A stretch of DNA of 64,000 bases from Candidatus Zixiibacteriota bacterium (lineage in GTDB: Bacteria; Zixibacteria; MSB-5A5; GN15; PGXB01). The notes below the pieces were generated by a model that worked only from the letters and a program-made list of their open reading frames with translations, ran no database searches and was not told the DNA's origin. Numbering within the stretch: the first letter of the stretch is position 1; each line of letters opens with the position of its first letter. Shown piece after piece: positions 23,233-31,535 of this stretch. The position numbers were made by a program, and so were the translations under genes. The DNA lies in contig JAFGTT010000004.1 in assembly GCA_016933955.1 (NCBI GenBank), forward strand, positions 1-64,000, read 5' to 3'.

Positions 23233-24366
23233 CTATATGATTACCAGTTCGGCTCGGAGAGCTCCGGCTTGTTTGAGGGCTTCGAAAATGGCAATGATAT
23301 CCCTCGGGGCGGCCCCGATCATATTCAGGGCGTTAGCCACATCGGCCAGCGACATGGTTTCCTCGAAATTCACCACCCGCGCTTTCTCGTTTTCGACCGA
23401 TAGTTGATATTCTGTGGTTGTTACCGTTTCGCCCTGGGAAAAGGGTTCCGGTTGCGATACCGAGGGGAATGATTTGATATTAACTGTAATATTCCCGTGG
23501 GCAATCGCCACCGGGGCGATTGAGACGAATTCCCCGGCGACAATAGTCCCGGTTCGTTCATTAATAACTACCCTGGCCGCCGCATCCGGCGTAATCACCA
23601 TCGATCCGATATCCGCAATGAATTCCCCCCTTTCATTGGGGTATGAAAGCGAATCGGGAACTTCTATTCTGATGGTGGCAGCATCAATCGTATAGGCCGT
23701 TGTGCCGTATTTGATATTTATTTTTCTGGTTATTCTCGAAGCCGTGGCATAATCGGGATTACGCAGGGTCAGGAGAATATCTTTGTCATTGGTTCGGCCC
23801 TCCGCTTCGCGAGTCACCTTGGCCCCGTCCGGAACTCGACCGACCACGGTATAATTGTTGATGATTTTGTTGCCCTCATCCACCTGAACATTGAACCCCC
23901 CGATCGATACCGGCCCCTGGGCCACGGCATAAACATCGCCATCAGGCGAGGCCAGTTGCGTCAGCAGGAGATTTCCACCCTGCAGAGAGGAAGCATCGCC
24001 GATCGATGAAACCGTCACATCCAGCCGGTCACCCATTCTCTGGTTGGAGGACAGCCGGGCTGTTACCACTACCGCCGCCACGTTTTTAATTTTCATCTGC
24101 GAGGGGTCAACCGTCATGCCCATTCTTTCCAGCATGTTGGAAAGTGACTGGACCGTAAATTTGGCGCCTTTGCTATCCCCGGTTCCATCCAATCCGATAA
24201 TCAGACCATAACCGATCAAATCAATCTGGTTTTCAGTATGAAAGCGGGTTATATCCTTGATCCTGGTTCCCGCTTCGGATGACGGGCAGAACAGGCTTAT
24301 TACCAGTAACAAAACGCTAATAGAGACGACCGGTAAGGAAAACTGATAGTGCATCATGTTTTTCAT
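23233..24366 (-). CDS. flgI: flagellar P-ring protein FlgI
   Basis: Periplasmic ring around the rod in the peptidoglycan layer. 377 residues. The N-terminal hydrophobic signal peptide (about 8-30) ends near SSEAGTRIKDI. Diagnostic are DLIGYGLIIGLDGTGDS, NMLERMG, KNVAAVVVTARL, GDRLDVTVSSIGDASSLQGGNLLLTQL and the C-terminal DVANALNMIGAAPRDIIAIFEALKQAGAL. A strong SD AGGAGG precedes the ATG. Presence of a P-ring indicates a cell wall plus outer membrane. Confidence 0.96.
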   Translation of the reverse strand: MKNMMHYQFSLPVVSISVLLLVISLFCPSSEAGTRIKDITRFHTENQIDLIGYGLIIGLDGTGDSKGAKFTVQSLSNMLERMGMTVDPSQMKIKNVAAVVVTARLSSNQRMGDRLDVTVSSIGDASSLQGGNLLLTQLASPDGDVYAVAQGPVSIGGFNVQVDEGNKIINNYTVVGRVPDGAKVTREAEGRTNDKDILLTLRNPDYATASRITRKINIKYGTTAYTIDAATIRIEVPDSLSYPNERGEFIADIGSMVITPDAAARVVINERTGTIVAGEFVSIAPVAIAHGNITVNIKSFPSVSQPEPFSQGETVTTTEYQLSVENEKARVVNFEETMSLADVANALNMIGAAPRDIIAIFEALKQAGALRAELVII

Positions 24367-24376
24367 ATCGCCCCTC

Positions 24377-24964
24377 CTAAAACAGCCAGTTCAGAAAACG
24401 CATGACGATACCGGGCCGGCTGGCCGAATCGGCCACCCCCTTGCCGTTATAATTGATCTCGGCATCGGCGATCAGATATGAGTCGATCGTGTTTTCTGGC
24501 GTGACATCCTTCTGGCGGATCACCCCGGTCAACGCCAGCGTTTCCTTGTCTTTGGAAATCCCGATCGTCCGGCTTCCCTTGATGACCAGATCACCGTTTT
24601 CTCTGACCTCAACCACGGTTACCGACATTTTGGCCCTGAGACTCTGGTTTCGCAGGTTTTCGCCCTTGCCGTTATATGAGTTTTCATTACTCCCGGCCGC
24701 CCCGAAAAGCGGGATAAAATCAAGAGTCCCGATTCCTGGTCCGCCTGAGGTGGAAAACTCACCGCTTTTTTCGGTCTTGGTTTCGGCCTGACTGGAAGCG
24801 TTCGAGGCTTCATAAATCAGGACGGTCAGGATATCGCCCACCTTATGCGCCTTAATATCCGTAAACAAAGACGTGCCCTGTCCAAAATCACCCGACAGGA
24901 CTCTCAGAGTGAACGGCAAAAGAAGCAAAAGCAGGGTGATAAACAGGATTTTCTTCAAATTCAT
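24377..24964 (-). CDS. flgH: flagellar L-ring protein FlgH
   Basis: Outer-membrane ring subunit, 195 residues. It has an N-terminal hydrophobic segment, then SLFTDIKAHKVGDILTVLIYEASNASSQAETKTEKSG, VEVRENGDLVIKGSRTIGI and LTGVIRQKDVTPENTIDSYLIADAEINYNGKG, all FlgH hallmarks. Most FlgH are lipoproteins; I do not see a clear lipobox cysteine here, so anchoring may differ. I choose ATG 24964 (GAGGTG 9 nt upstream) over an ATG 14 codons upstream that lies inside flgA. Confidence 0.94.
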   Translation of the reverse strand: MNLKKILFITLLLLLLPFTLRVLSGDFGQGTSLFTDIKAHKVGDILTVLIYEASNASSQAETKTEKSGEFSTSGGPGIGTLDFIPLFGAAGSNENSYNGKGENLRNQSLRAKMSVTVVEVRENGDLVIKGSRTIGISKDKETLALTGVIRQKDVTPENTIDSYLIADAEINYNGKGVADSASRPGIVMRFLNWLF

Positions 24965-24974
24965 ATCATGCACC

Positions 24975-25673
24975 TCAATGTGATGATACCCGCACGGTTT
25001 CGTCATCTACGATGGTGCAGGCAATTATTTTATTCGACCCGGCGTTTTTGACCCGGATAACATCTCCTATGTTTCCGGTTTCAAGAGCCACCCCTCGGGC
25101 CGTTATTTCCAGAAGATTGTTGATATATTCAATCGCCACAGCGTCCCCGGTTTGAATATCGGGAATGGTTTCAATTAATCCCGCGGTCAAGATCTGTCCC
25201 CGGCGGATATTTTTTCTGGCTCGTTTGCCATCAAGATCCCCGGCCGAGGTTAACGGGCGATCGGTCAGCGACGTCACTTCGACTCGTTGGAGAGAGTACT
25301 GCTCGGGCGTAATTATATCGTGCATCGTAATTCGTTCGGCCGCCACCAGGGATTCTTGGTACCAGGCTATCTTCACCCGGACCTGCCGCCGTTCAACCAA
25401 ACTGCCGTTGTTAAAAAGTTGAACCATAAAGGGCATCAGTCCTCTGGGATCGGACTTGGTCATAGGTTCGATTTCCAAGCGGTCATATTTACCTGTCGCT
25501 GTTTCCAGACGGTTTCGGCGCATTTCAATTTCAACCCGGGCCGTATCGAGGTCATAATACTGGATTATCATTTCCGATATGGCCCGATCGAGTGCCTCAT
25601 CGGCCCGGATACCTGATGGCAAAGCAATCCATCCAAGCAGTAACAGGGCGAATATGCTCCGGTTAATCATCAA
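24975..25673 (-). CDS. flgA: flagellar P-ring assembly chaperone FlgA
   Basis: Periplasmic chaperone for FlgI, 232 residues. A signal peptide (about 1-24, ending SGIRADE) is followed by a variable region and a C-terminal SAF/beta-clip domain (about 110-232) with ERITMHDIITPEQYSLQRVEV, RARKNIRRGQILTAGLIE, GDAVAIEYINNLLEITARGVALETGNIGDVIRVKNAGSNKII. It starts 6 nt after flgG and lies directly before its client's operon partner flgH. Confidence 0.93.
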   Translation of the reverse strand: MMINRSIFALLLLGWIALPSGIRADEALDRAISEMIIQYYDLDTARVEIEMRRNRLETATGKYDRLEIEPMTKSDPRGLMPFMVQLFNNGSLVERRQVRVKIAWYQESLVAAERITMHDIITPEQYSLQRVEVTSLTDRPLTSAGDLDGKRARKNIRRGQILTAGLIETIPDIQTGDAVAIEYINNLLEITARGVALETGNIGDVIRVKNAGSNKIIACTIVDDETVRVSSH

Positions 25674-25679
25674 TCACCA

Positions 25680-26468
25680 TTACCTTCTCAGGTTATTGGA
25701 AACCTGCATCATATCCTCACTGGTCTGGACTACTTTGGAGTTCAGCTCATAAGCGCGCTGGGCTACAATCATGTTGACCATTTCATCGACGACCTCGACA
25801 TTGGAAATTTCCAGGTAGCCCTGGTCGATTTTTCCCAATCCGTCCTGGGAAGGACTGCCCAGAATCGGTGTGCCGGAGGCGACCGTCTGGTTATAAAGAT
25901 TATGTCCCACCGCCGAGAGACCCGCCGGATTGATAAACCGGGCCAGTTCGATTTGCCCGATCACCTGTGGTTCGTCAGTGCCGACTACCATAACGGAAAC
26001 CTCACCATTGATACCCACCGAAACCGAGGTGGCATCCTCCGGAACAGATATTTCCGGATAAAGGAAAAAACCATCGGAGTTAACCACCTGTCCATCGGCC
26101 GACAGCTTGAAAGACCCGTCGCGAGTGTATGAAATGGTTCCATCGGGCATGGTAATCTGGAAAAAGCCATTGCCGCTGATGGCCAGATCGAGAGCATTTC
26201 CGGTTTGCTGGAAATCTCCGACCGAAAATTCACGAACTGTCGCCACCGGTTTGGTGCCGTATCCGACATCAAGATTGGTCGGTATCATCGAACCGATAGC
26301 CGAAGCGGTTCCGGCCTCTCGATAATTCTGATACAGGATATCCTGAAATTCGACCCGGCTTCGTTTGAAACCGGTAGTGTTGACGTTGGCCAGGTTATTG
26401 GCGATGTTGTCAACATTCATCTGCTGGGCGCTCATCCCGGTGACCGCCGTCCTCATTGCTTTAAGCAT
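25680..26468 (-). CDS. flgG: distal rod protein FlgG
   Basis: Distal rod subunit, 262 residues, a standard length. N-terminal motif MLKAMRTAVTGMSAQQMNVDNIANNLANVNTTGFKRSRVEFQDI and C-terminal LEISNVEVVDEMVNMIVAQRAYELNSKVVQTSEDMMQV are typical of FlgG, as is the GTKPVATVREFSVGDFQQTGNALDLAISGNGFF core. SD GGAG lies 8 nt before the ATG. It follows flgF by 26 nt. Confidence 0.96.
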   Translation of the reverse strand: MLKAMRTAVTGMSAQQMNVDNIANNLANVNTTGFKRSRVEFQDILYQNYREAGTASAIGSMIPTNLDVGYGTKPVATVREFSVGDFQQTGNALDLAISGNGFFQITMPDGTISYTRDGSFKLSADGQVVNSDGFFLYPEISVPEDATSVSVGINGEVSVMVVGTDEPQVIGQIELARFINPAGLSAVGHNLYNQTVASGTPILGSPSQDGLGKIDQGYLEISNVEVVDEMVNMIVAQRAYELNSKVVQTSEDMMQVSNNLRR

Positions 26469-26494
26469 GCTTTATACTCCATCCTTCCTGTTTA

Positions 26495-27223
26495 TCATAC
26501 CCGTCCGACATTATTGAATAACTTTTCCAGGGAATCATCCTGAGCCTGAACCGCCTTGGCATCAGCCTCGAAATTACGGTACGACGTAATCATGCCAATC
26601 ATCTCTTCGACGACATTGACATTGGATGACTCCAGATATCCCTGGCGAATGATGATATTCACCGCCGGGGCCGGTTCGATACCATCCGGAACCATGAACG
26701 ATGTCTTACCAACTTTAACAAGGATAGTCGGGTCTTCGATATTGACCACCCGGATATTGGCCGCCACCGTATTATCAACCTCGACCTGCCCGGACTCGTT
26801 AACGGAAACATTGCCGCCGCCGACTGCAATCGGTCCGCCGTCGCCAAGCAATTGTTGACCATCGGGATTGACTATGAAACCATCGGAACTCACGGTCAAG
26901 GCTCCGGCCCGGGATAAAACACTATTGCCGTCGCCGGAATCGAACATGAAGAAACCGTCACCCTCAATAGCCAGATCCAGCGGATTGCCGGTCTGATCGA
27001 AATTACCCTGCTCGTATTTGGTGTAAACCTGGTCGATCATGGGGGTTTCCCAATCTGACTGACGGGGAACCTTCCGGGCTTCAGCCCGTGATAATTCTTT
27101 AGTAAAGACCATATCTTTCTTAAATCCGGGAGCCGAAGCATTGGCCAGGTTATTGGCTACCACTTCCTGTCTCTTAATCTGGGGCAACATGCCCGAGGCC
27201 GAACGGTACAATCCTTTAATCAT
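26495..27223 (-). CDS. flgF: proximal rod protein FlgF
   Basis: Rod protein of the FlgF/FlgG class, 242 residues, starting MIKGLYRSASGMLPQIKRQEVVANNLANASAPGFKKDMV and ending with the hook/rod C-motif SSNVNVVEEMIGMITSYRNFEADAKAVQAQDDSLEKL. First gene of the operon running through fliW and the glycosyltransferase. ATG 27223 has GGAG 7-8 nt upstream; the open frame 9 codons further upstream would start inside the sigma54 promoter and is rejected. Confidence 0.93.
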   Translation of the reverse strand: MIKGLYRSASGMLPQIKRQEVVANNLANASAPGFKKDMVFTKELSRAEARKVPRQSDWETPMIDQVYTKYEQGNFDQTGNPLDLAIEGDGFFMFDSGDGNSVLSRAGALTVSSDGFIVNPDGQQLLGDGGPIAVGGGNVSVNESGQVEVDNTVAANIRVVNIEDPTILVKVGKTSFMVPDGIEPAPAVNIIIRQGYLESSNVNVVEEMIGMITSYRNFEADAKAVQAQDDSLEKLFNNVGRV

Positions 27224-27244
27224 GGTTTTCTCCGGGGTTCCTAT

Positions 27245-27261
27245 AAGCAAGGCCTGTGCCG
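27245..27261 (-). promoter_or_regulatory. sigma54 (RpoN) promoter of the flgF operon
   Basis: Minus strand CGGCACA, 4 nt, TTGCT; the GG and GC dinucleotides are separated by exactly 10 nt, as sigma54 requires. The start point would be about 12 nt before the flgF ATG with its SD included. The NtrC-type activator at 37551-38903 is the obvious candidate regulator. Confidence 0.75.
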
Positions 27262-27566
27262 CTCATTTTTTGCCAGCGGTGGAATAACCCTATCCTGTTG
27301 TGAATCATTGTGGTAGAGCCATAATATTTTAGCCTGATCGGATTACTAAAAGATTGTATCATTCGGAATACGGAAAAGATTTCCAGACCACAGGGTCAGG
27401 TCTTTCCGAAAATGGAATAAATTCAAACTGAGCTGATCTTAACAAATAATGAAAAATCCGGTTTATTTTTTCTCGGGAACTGGTCCATTTTACCAGGGGA
27501 CAGAATCCGGCCGCAGATTACCCTGCAATCTATTTCATAAGCCCGGTGATTCTATCGATTTTTTAC
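27262..27566. other. gene-free stretch between divergent transcripts
   Basis: About 300 nt between the flgF promoter and the promoter of the secreted cohesin gene. It is AT-rich and holds no convincing gene. An imperfect dyad at about 27372-27409 (GGAAA...GACC acag GGTC...TTTCC) could be an activator-binding site for the sigma54 promoter roughly 110-150 nt away; that is a guess from position. Confidence 0.4.
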
Positions 27567-27595
27567 TTGCCTAAGGGCCAAAAAGGATATATATT
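27567..27595 (+). promoter_or_regulatory. possible sigma70-type promoter of the cohesin gene
   Basis: TTGCCT, 17 nt, TATATT. It would give a leader of about 125 nt before the ATG at 27728. The -35 match is only 4 of 6. Confidence 0.35.
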
Positions 27596-27727
27596 TTATA
27601 AGAATTATTCGTTGATACATATATACTTACTGCCGCTTAAACATTTCTTTAAACAGGGCCGCAGGAATTATTTGATTTTCGCATCTCTTTTGCTCTCAGT
27701 GTAATGACACTAAAGGGAAAAGTTATT

Positions 27728-28996
27728 ATGAAAATCTATTATACCTTATCAATCCTTATTGCTCTGGCTATTTCGGCTGTGGCCATGGCCGATCCCGGTG
27801 TTCGCGATACGGTTCGGGTGGGATCATTATCCGCTCTCCCCGGTGATCAATTCACGGTACCGGTTTATTTCTCCAATGACGAACTCCTGAATGCCGCGGA
27901 AGTAGTTCTGAAATTCGAATCCAGTAAAATGGACCTTGATTCATTTTCGCTGGTTGGCGGACGTCTGGAATATGTCGATGAAAATACGGTATTCAGTTAT
28001 ATTGCCGGCGACACTATCGACATTAACGTTATGGACTGGTCAACCTACATCCCCGAAGGAAACGGTCTTTTCTGTAATCTTTTTTTCACCGCTCACGCTG
28101 CCGCAATCCCCGGGCAAACCGCAATCGATACGGTTTCCAGGTCGGTAGCCCGAACCTGTTTTGCCGATATCTCGGCCATGCCCATATATCCGGAATTCGT
28201 CAAGGGTTTGATCGATATCAATGAACCTCCACCCAGCTCCGACTCGATTTGGGTTGATAAGGTAACAGGCTCCCCAGGCCAGACAGTCGCCGTAAATATC
28301 AACGCCTACAACACTGAGGATATTGCCAATATGAAATTGGCTCTTATCTATGGTTCCAATGATCTGATATACAACAGCACAATTTTCACAGGGACTCGAG
28401 GAGAGGCGGCGATCAGCAAAATTGTTAGTCCCAGCAGTCAATCGCTGAGGCATTTGCTGGTTACGCTGATTTTTGATGATGACGCCCCGTTGGCGCCCGG
28501 GACAGGCGTCATGGCAACAATATTATTCGATATAGAGGCATCTGCCCCCGATGGTCAGGTGGCCATAGATTCCATAAGCTACCTGGGGGCTCAGCCGCTG
28601 GAGATTACTCTTACAGAAGATTACGGCGGGCTTACCTTCACCCCCCGTTTCACCGCCGGTTATGTTGAGATAAATTCGGCCACAGCCGTTGAAGATAATG
28701 ATAATATTTTGATTCCCGAACATTATGCTCTGGAGCAAAATGTTCCCAATCCATTTAATCCCTCGACAGTCATATCATTTGATCTGCCGACGGCATCCGA
28801 TATCCGATTGGAAGTGTTTAATATAATTGGACAAAAAGTCAAAACCTTAGTTAACGGGCCCATGCCCGCAGGCCATCATAAAATAACCTTTGAAGGGAGA
28901 GGTGATAACGAACAAGTACTGTCTTCCGGTGTGTATTTCTATCGTATCAGCGCAGGAGAATTCCATCAGAGCAAGAAGATGACTTTGATAAAATAG
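27728..28996 (+). CDS. secreted cohesin-like protein with type IX sorting domain
   Basis: 422 residues, one of two convincing plus-strand genes. A signal peptide (about 1-21, ending AVAMADP) is followed by two similar beta-sandwich modules of cohesin type (about 25-160 and 170-320; pattern PGDQFTVPVYFSN...AAEVVLKFE and PGQTVAVNINAYNTEDIANMKLALIYG, each ending GLIDIN or GYVEIN). The C-terminal about 85 residues contain EQNVPNPFNPSTVISFDLP, VFNIIGQKVKTLV and SSGVYFYRI, the Por secretion (T9SS type A) sorting signal. It should be exported to the cell surface by the type IX system. Start ATG 27728 follows AAGGGA. It stands alone between two flagellar operons. Ligand unknown. Confidence 0.85.
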   Translation: MKIYYTLSILIALAISAVAMADPGVRDTVRVGSLSALPGDQFTVPVYFSNDELLNAAEVVLKFESSKMDLDSFSLVGGRLEYVDENTVFSYIAGDTIDINVMDWSTYIPEGNGLFCNLFFTAHAAAIPGQTAIDTVSRSVARTCFADISAMPIYPEFVKGLIDINEPPPSSDSIWVDKVTGSPGQTVAVNINAYNTEDIANMKLALIYGSNDLIYNSTIFTGTRGEAAISKIVSPSSQSLRHLLVTLIFDDDAPLAPGTGVMATILFDIEASAPDGQVAIDSISYLGAQPLEITLTEDYGGLTFTPRFTAGYVEINSATAVEDNDNILIPEHYALEQNVPNPFNPSTVISFDLPTASDIRLEVFNIIGQKVKTLVNGPMPAGHHKITFEGRGDNEQVLSSGVYFYRISAGEFHQSKKMTLIK

Positions 28997-29025
28997 ATTT
29001 CCTGCGGACATTATACCTATCATCC

Positions 29026-29060
29026 AAAAAAGCTCCCGGTTATAACGGGAGTTTTTTTTT
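29026..29060. terminator. bidirectional terminator shared by the cohesin gene and fliJ
   Basis: CTCCCG (29033-29038) pairs with CGGGAG (29046-29051), with six A on the left and nine T on the right, so it works on both strands. The fliJ stop codon (29040-29042) lies in its loop, so the fliJ mRNA uses the hairpin's right arm as its last codons. Confidence 0.88.
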
Positions 29061-29495
29061 GTGTATAAACATTTGCGAGGCTATTTCATCCTGTTCCTTT
29101 TGCTGGAGTGTTTCCATTTCCTTATCGTAAGCCTGTCGTTTTTTTTCTTTCAGCTTCTCATATATCTTTTTTTCCCGTGTCGCCGAAACCAGATCGAGCC
29201 TTTTTTTTTCCTGTTCCCGCTGATATATGCGAAGCAATTCCCGCCCGGTTAATTCATTTTTCTTAAGGAGCGTATAATATCGGGAAAACATGGTCAGAGA
29301 TGTCAGGGCCAGTCGGCCGGTAAGATAACCTCGTTGATCGGCCTGGGTTTCCAGCCGTTTTTGGCCGAGTCCCGCCAGATGATTTTCCTGGTTGACTACC
29401 TTCTGGGTGGCCTGGGCCAGATTTTTCTGCCGCTCTTTTTCTTTATGTTCTTTTAGCTGGAGCATTCTTTCCAGCCGGAATCTGAACTTTTTCAT
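29040..29495 (-). CDS. fliJ: flagellar export protein FliJ
   Basis: A 151-residue, highly charged, almost entirely coiled-coil protein beginning MKKFRFRLERMLQLKEHKEKERQKNL, the FliJ N-terminal signature. FliJ is the stalk-like part of the FliH-FliI ATPase complex and carries chaperones to the export gate. It overlaps the end of fliI by 53 nt from ATG 29495 (71 nt if an ATG 6 codons upstream is used). Last gene of the flgB operon; its stop lies in the terminator loop. Confidence 0.86.
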   Translation of the reverse strand: MKKFRFRLERMLQLKEHKEKERQKNLAQATQKVVNQENHLAGLGQKRLETQADQRGYLTGRLALTSLTMFSRYYTLLKKNELTGRELLRIYQREQEKKRLDLVSATREKKIYEKLKEKKRQAYDKEMETLQQKEQDEIASQMFIHKKKLPL

Positions 29496-30831
29496 CCTTG
29501 CCTGTCCGACCATTATCGGTTTCGAATACTTTCGCCAATTCCTTCAGGGAATCATCGAAAAGACATTTCTCCGAAATCTCCTGTCGGAAAAAGTTATTAA
29601 TATCATCGATCTTGGATATGGCGTAATCTATTCGAGATGAGGATCCTTTAACATAGGCGCCGATATTTATCAAATCCTCCGCCTCCCGATAAGTGGCAAC
29701 AATCTGGCGGACTTTCGCGGCCAGTTCAAGATGCTCGGGAGTGGCGACCTCAATCATCAACCGGCTGATGGAATCGAGAATATCCACTGCCGGGTACTGA
29801 TTCATGGAGGCCAATCGGCGCGACAGGGCGATATGACCATCAAGGATAGATCTGACGGCATCGGAGACCGGTTCGTTGAAATCGTCTCCTTCCACCAGCA
29901 CAGTATAAAGACCGGTGATGGAACCCCGTTCGTTGGTTCCGGCCCGTTCCAATAGACGTGGTAACAGGGCAAAAACCGATGGTGTAAAACCTTTGGTCGC
30001 CGGAGGTTCTCCGACGGCCAGACCGATTTCGCGCTGGGCAATGGCAATCCGGGTCAGTGAATCCATTAACAACATGACATTCATTCCCTGGTCCCGAAAA
30101 TGTTCCGCAATGGCGGTGGCCACCATAGCGCCTTTGACTCGAATAAGTGATGGTTGGTCGGAGGTAACCACGACCACCACTGACCGTTTCAGGCCGTTTG
30201 CCCCAAGGTCTTTTTCAATAAATTCGCGGACTTCTCTTCCCCGTTCACCCACCAGAGCAATCACATTGACATCGGCCGTCGAACCCCTCGCAATCATGCC
30301 CAGGGCAACTGATTTACCCACCCCGGAACCGGCAAAGATCCCCATCCTCTGGCCCTGACCGCAGGTAGCCATTATATCTATAGCCTTAATACCGGTCCAG
30401 ATCGCCCGGGTGATTCTGGTACGTTTCAGGGCCGAAATCGGGAGACTGTCGATTGGCCGCATCTTTCCTGTGAGAATTGGCCCCAGGCTATCGATTGGCT
30501 GACCCAATCCGCCCAGAACGCGGCCGATCAACTGCTCCCCGACCGGAACCCGTAGTTGTTCCCCGGTCGATACCACAATGGACCCCGGGGTTATACCTGA
30601 TACCGACCCAAGGGGCATCAATAAAATACGATTATCCCGAAAACCGACCACCTCGGCGCGAATTTTATCGCCGTTTTCCGGATTCTCTATCTGGCAGAGA
30701 TCCCCGATTGAGACCGCCGGCCCGATTGATTCAATAACAAGTCCGATAATCTGGGCAACTCGCCCGGAGTGTTTAATAGTCGAAGCCTGGTCTATCTGAC
30801 CGGCAAACAGGTCATAGGGAATCGTTTTCAT
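29443..30831 (-). CDS. fliI: flagellum-specific ATP synthase FliI
   Basis: Export-apparatus ATPase related to F1 beta, 462 residues. Walker A GSGVGKS at 168-174, LVGERGREVREFIE, Walker B region VMLLMDSLTRIA, AVGEPPATKGFTPSVFALLPRLLERAG and GSITGLYTVLVEGDDFNEPV are all present. The C-terminal about 30 residues are extended and charged and overlap the fliJ start. It lies 2 nt after fliH. It is cytoplasmic, docked at the base of the export gate. Confidence 0.96.
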   Translation of the reverse strand: MKTIPYDLFAGQIDQASTIKHSGRVAQIIGLVIESIGPAVSIGDLCQIENPENGDKIRAEVVGFRDNRILLMPLGSVSGITPGSIVVSTGEQLRVPVGEQLIGRVLGGLGQPIDSLGPILTGKMRPIDSLPISALKRTRITRAIWTGIKAIDIMATCGQGQRMGIFAGSGVGKSVALGMIARGSTADVNVIALVGERGREVREFIEKDLGANGLKRSVVVVVTSDQPSLIRVKGAMVATAIAEHFRDQGMNVMLLMDSLTRIAIAQREIGLAVGEPPATKGFTPSVFALLPRLLERAGTNERGSITGLYTVLVEGDDFNEPVSDAVRSILDGHIALSRRLASMNQYPAVDILDSISRLMIEVATPEHLELAAKVRQIVATYREAEDLINIGAYVKGSSSRIDYAISKIDDINNFFRQEISEKCLFDDSLKELAKVFETDNGRTGKDEKVQIPAGKNAPAKRT

Positions 30832-30833
30832 GT

Positions 30834-31535
30834 TTAATCCTCGTAGGCCTGAATAGCCTCGGCAATGACATCCATCTGGGTATCCACCCGGGCGTCGATA
30901 TCACCCGTCGGCGTTTCGATAAAACAGCCACCGAAACGGACCCGGGTGTCGGGTTCAATGGATATTTCTTTAACCACATTGGAATCACCACGGAAACGAT
31001 CGATTTGCTGTTCGATCAGAGGAAGATGGTCGGGATGAACTTTGACTTTGATTTTTGATCTTTCAACCAGCCGATCAATGACCCCGGATATGATACTGGC
31101 CGTTACATCGGCGTCAATGCGGGCGGCATCGAAGGTGACCTTACGGGCGATTTGAAGGACCAATTCCAATATTTTCCGCCGTGCCTCATTATACAGTACT
31201 TCCCGCTCACTCACGGCATCCTGAATTAGCCGGGTAAAATTGTCGATGACTTTTTTGGCTTCGGCATACCCCTTGGTAAGACCCTCTTTGTATCCCCGAT
31301 CATACCCTTGCTCTTCGACTTCAGCCTTTTCTTTTATAACCTGTTCTTCGATCTTAAGAAGTTCCTGAATAGGAACCATTTTTTTCCCGTCGATGGTGGT
31401 AAAAACATTTATCCCCAGAAAAACTTCCGCCAATTTTTTTTCGGCTCTCTGGTCGGCTTCGATATCGGCACGAAATTCACCAATGATGACCTTGTCCGGG
31501 CCGACCGTGGTATGGTACAGCTTAGACAATGACAT
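30834..31535 (-). CDS. fliH: flagellar assembly protein FliH
   Basis: Regulator of the FliI ATPase, 233 residues. The EEQGYDRGYKEGLTKGYAEAKK segment has the GxxxG-like repeats typical of FliH, followed by a long helix and a C-terminal domain with RKILELVLQIARKVTFDAARID and KVHPDHLPLIEQQ. Start is uncertain: ATG 31535 overlaps fliG by 14 nt, but AAGGAGG lies directly against it; a TTG at 31529 has the same SD at an ideal 6 nt. Confidence 0.88.
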   Translation of the reverse strand: MSLSKLYHTTVGPDKVIIGEFRADIEADQRAEKKLAEVFLGINVFTTIDGKKMVPIQELLKIEEQVIKEKAEVEEQGYDRGYKEGLTKGYAEAKKVIDNFTRLIQDAVSEREVLYNEARRKILELVLQIARKVTFDAARIDADVTASIISGVIDRLVERSKIKVKVHPDHLPLIEQQIDRFRGDSNVVKEISIEPDTRVRFGGCFIETPTGDIDARVDTQMDVIAEAIQAYED

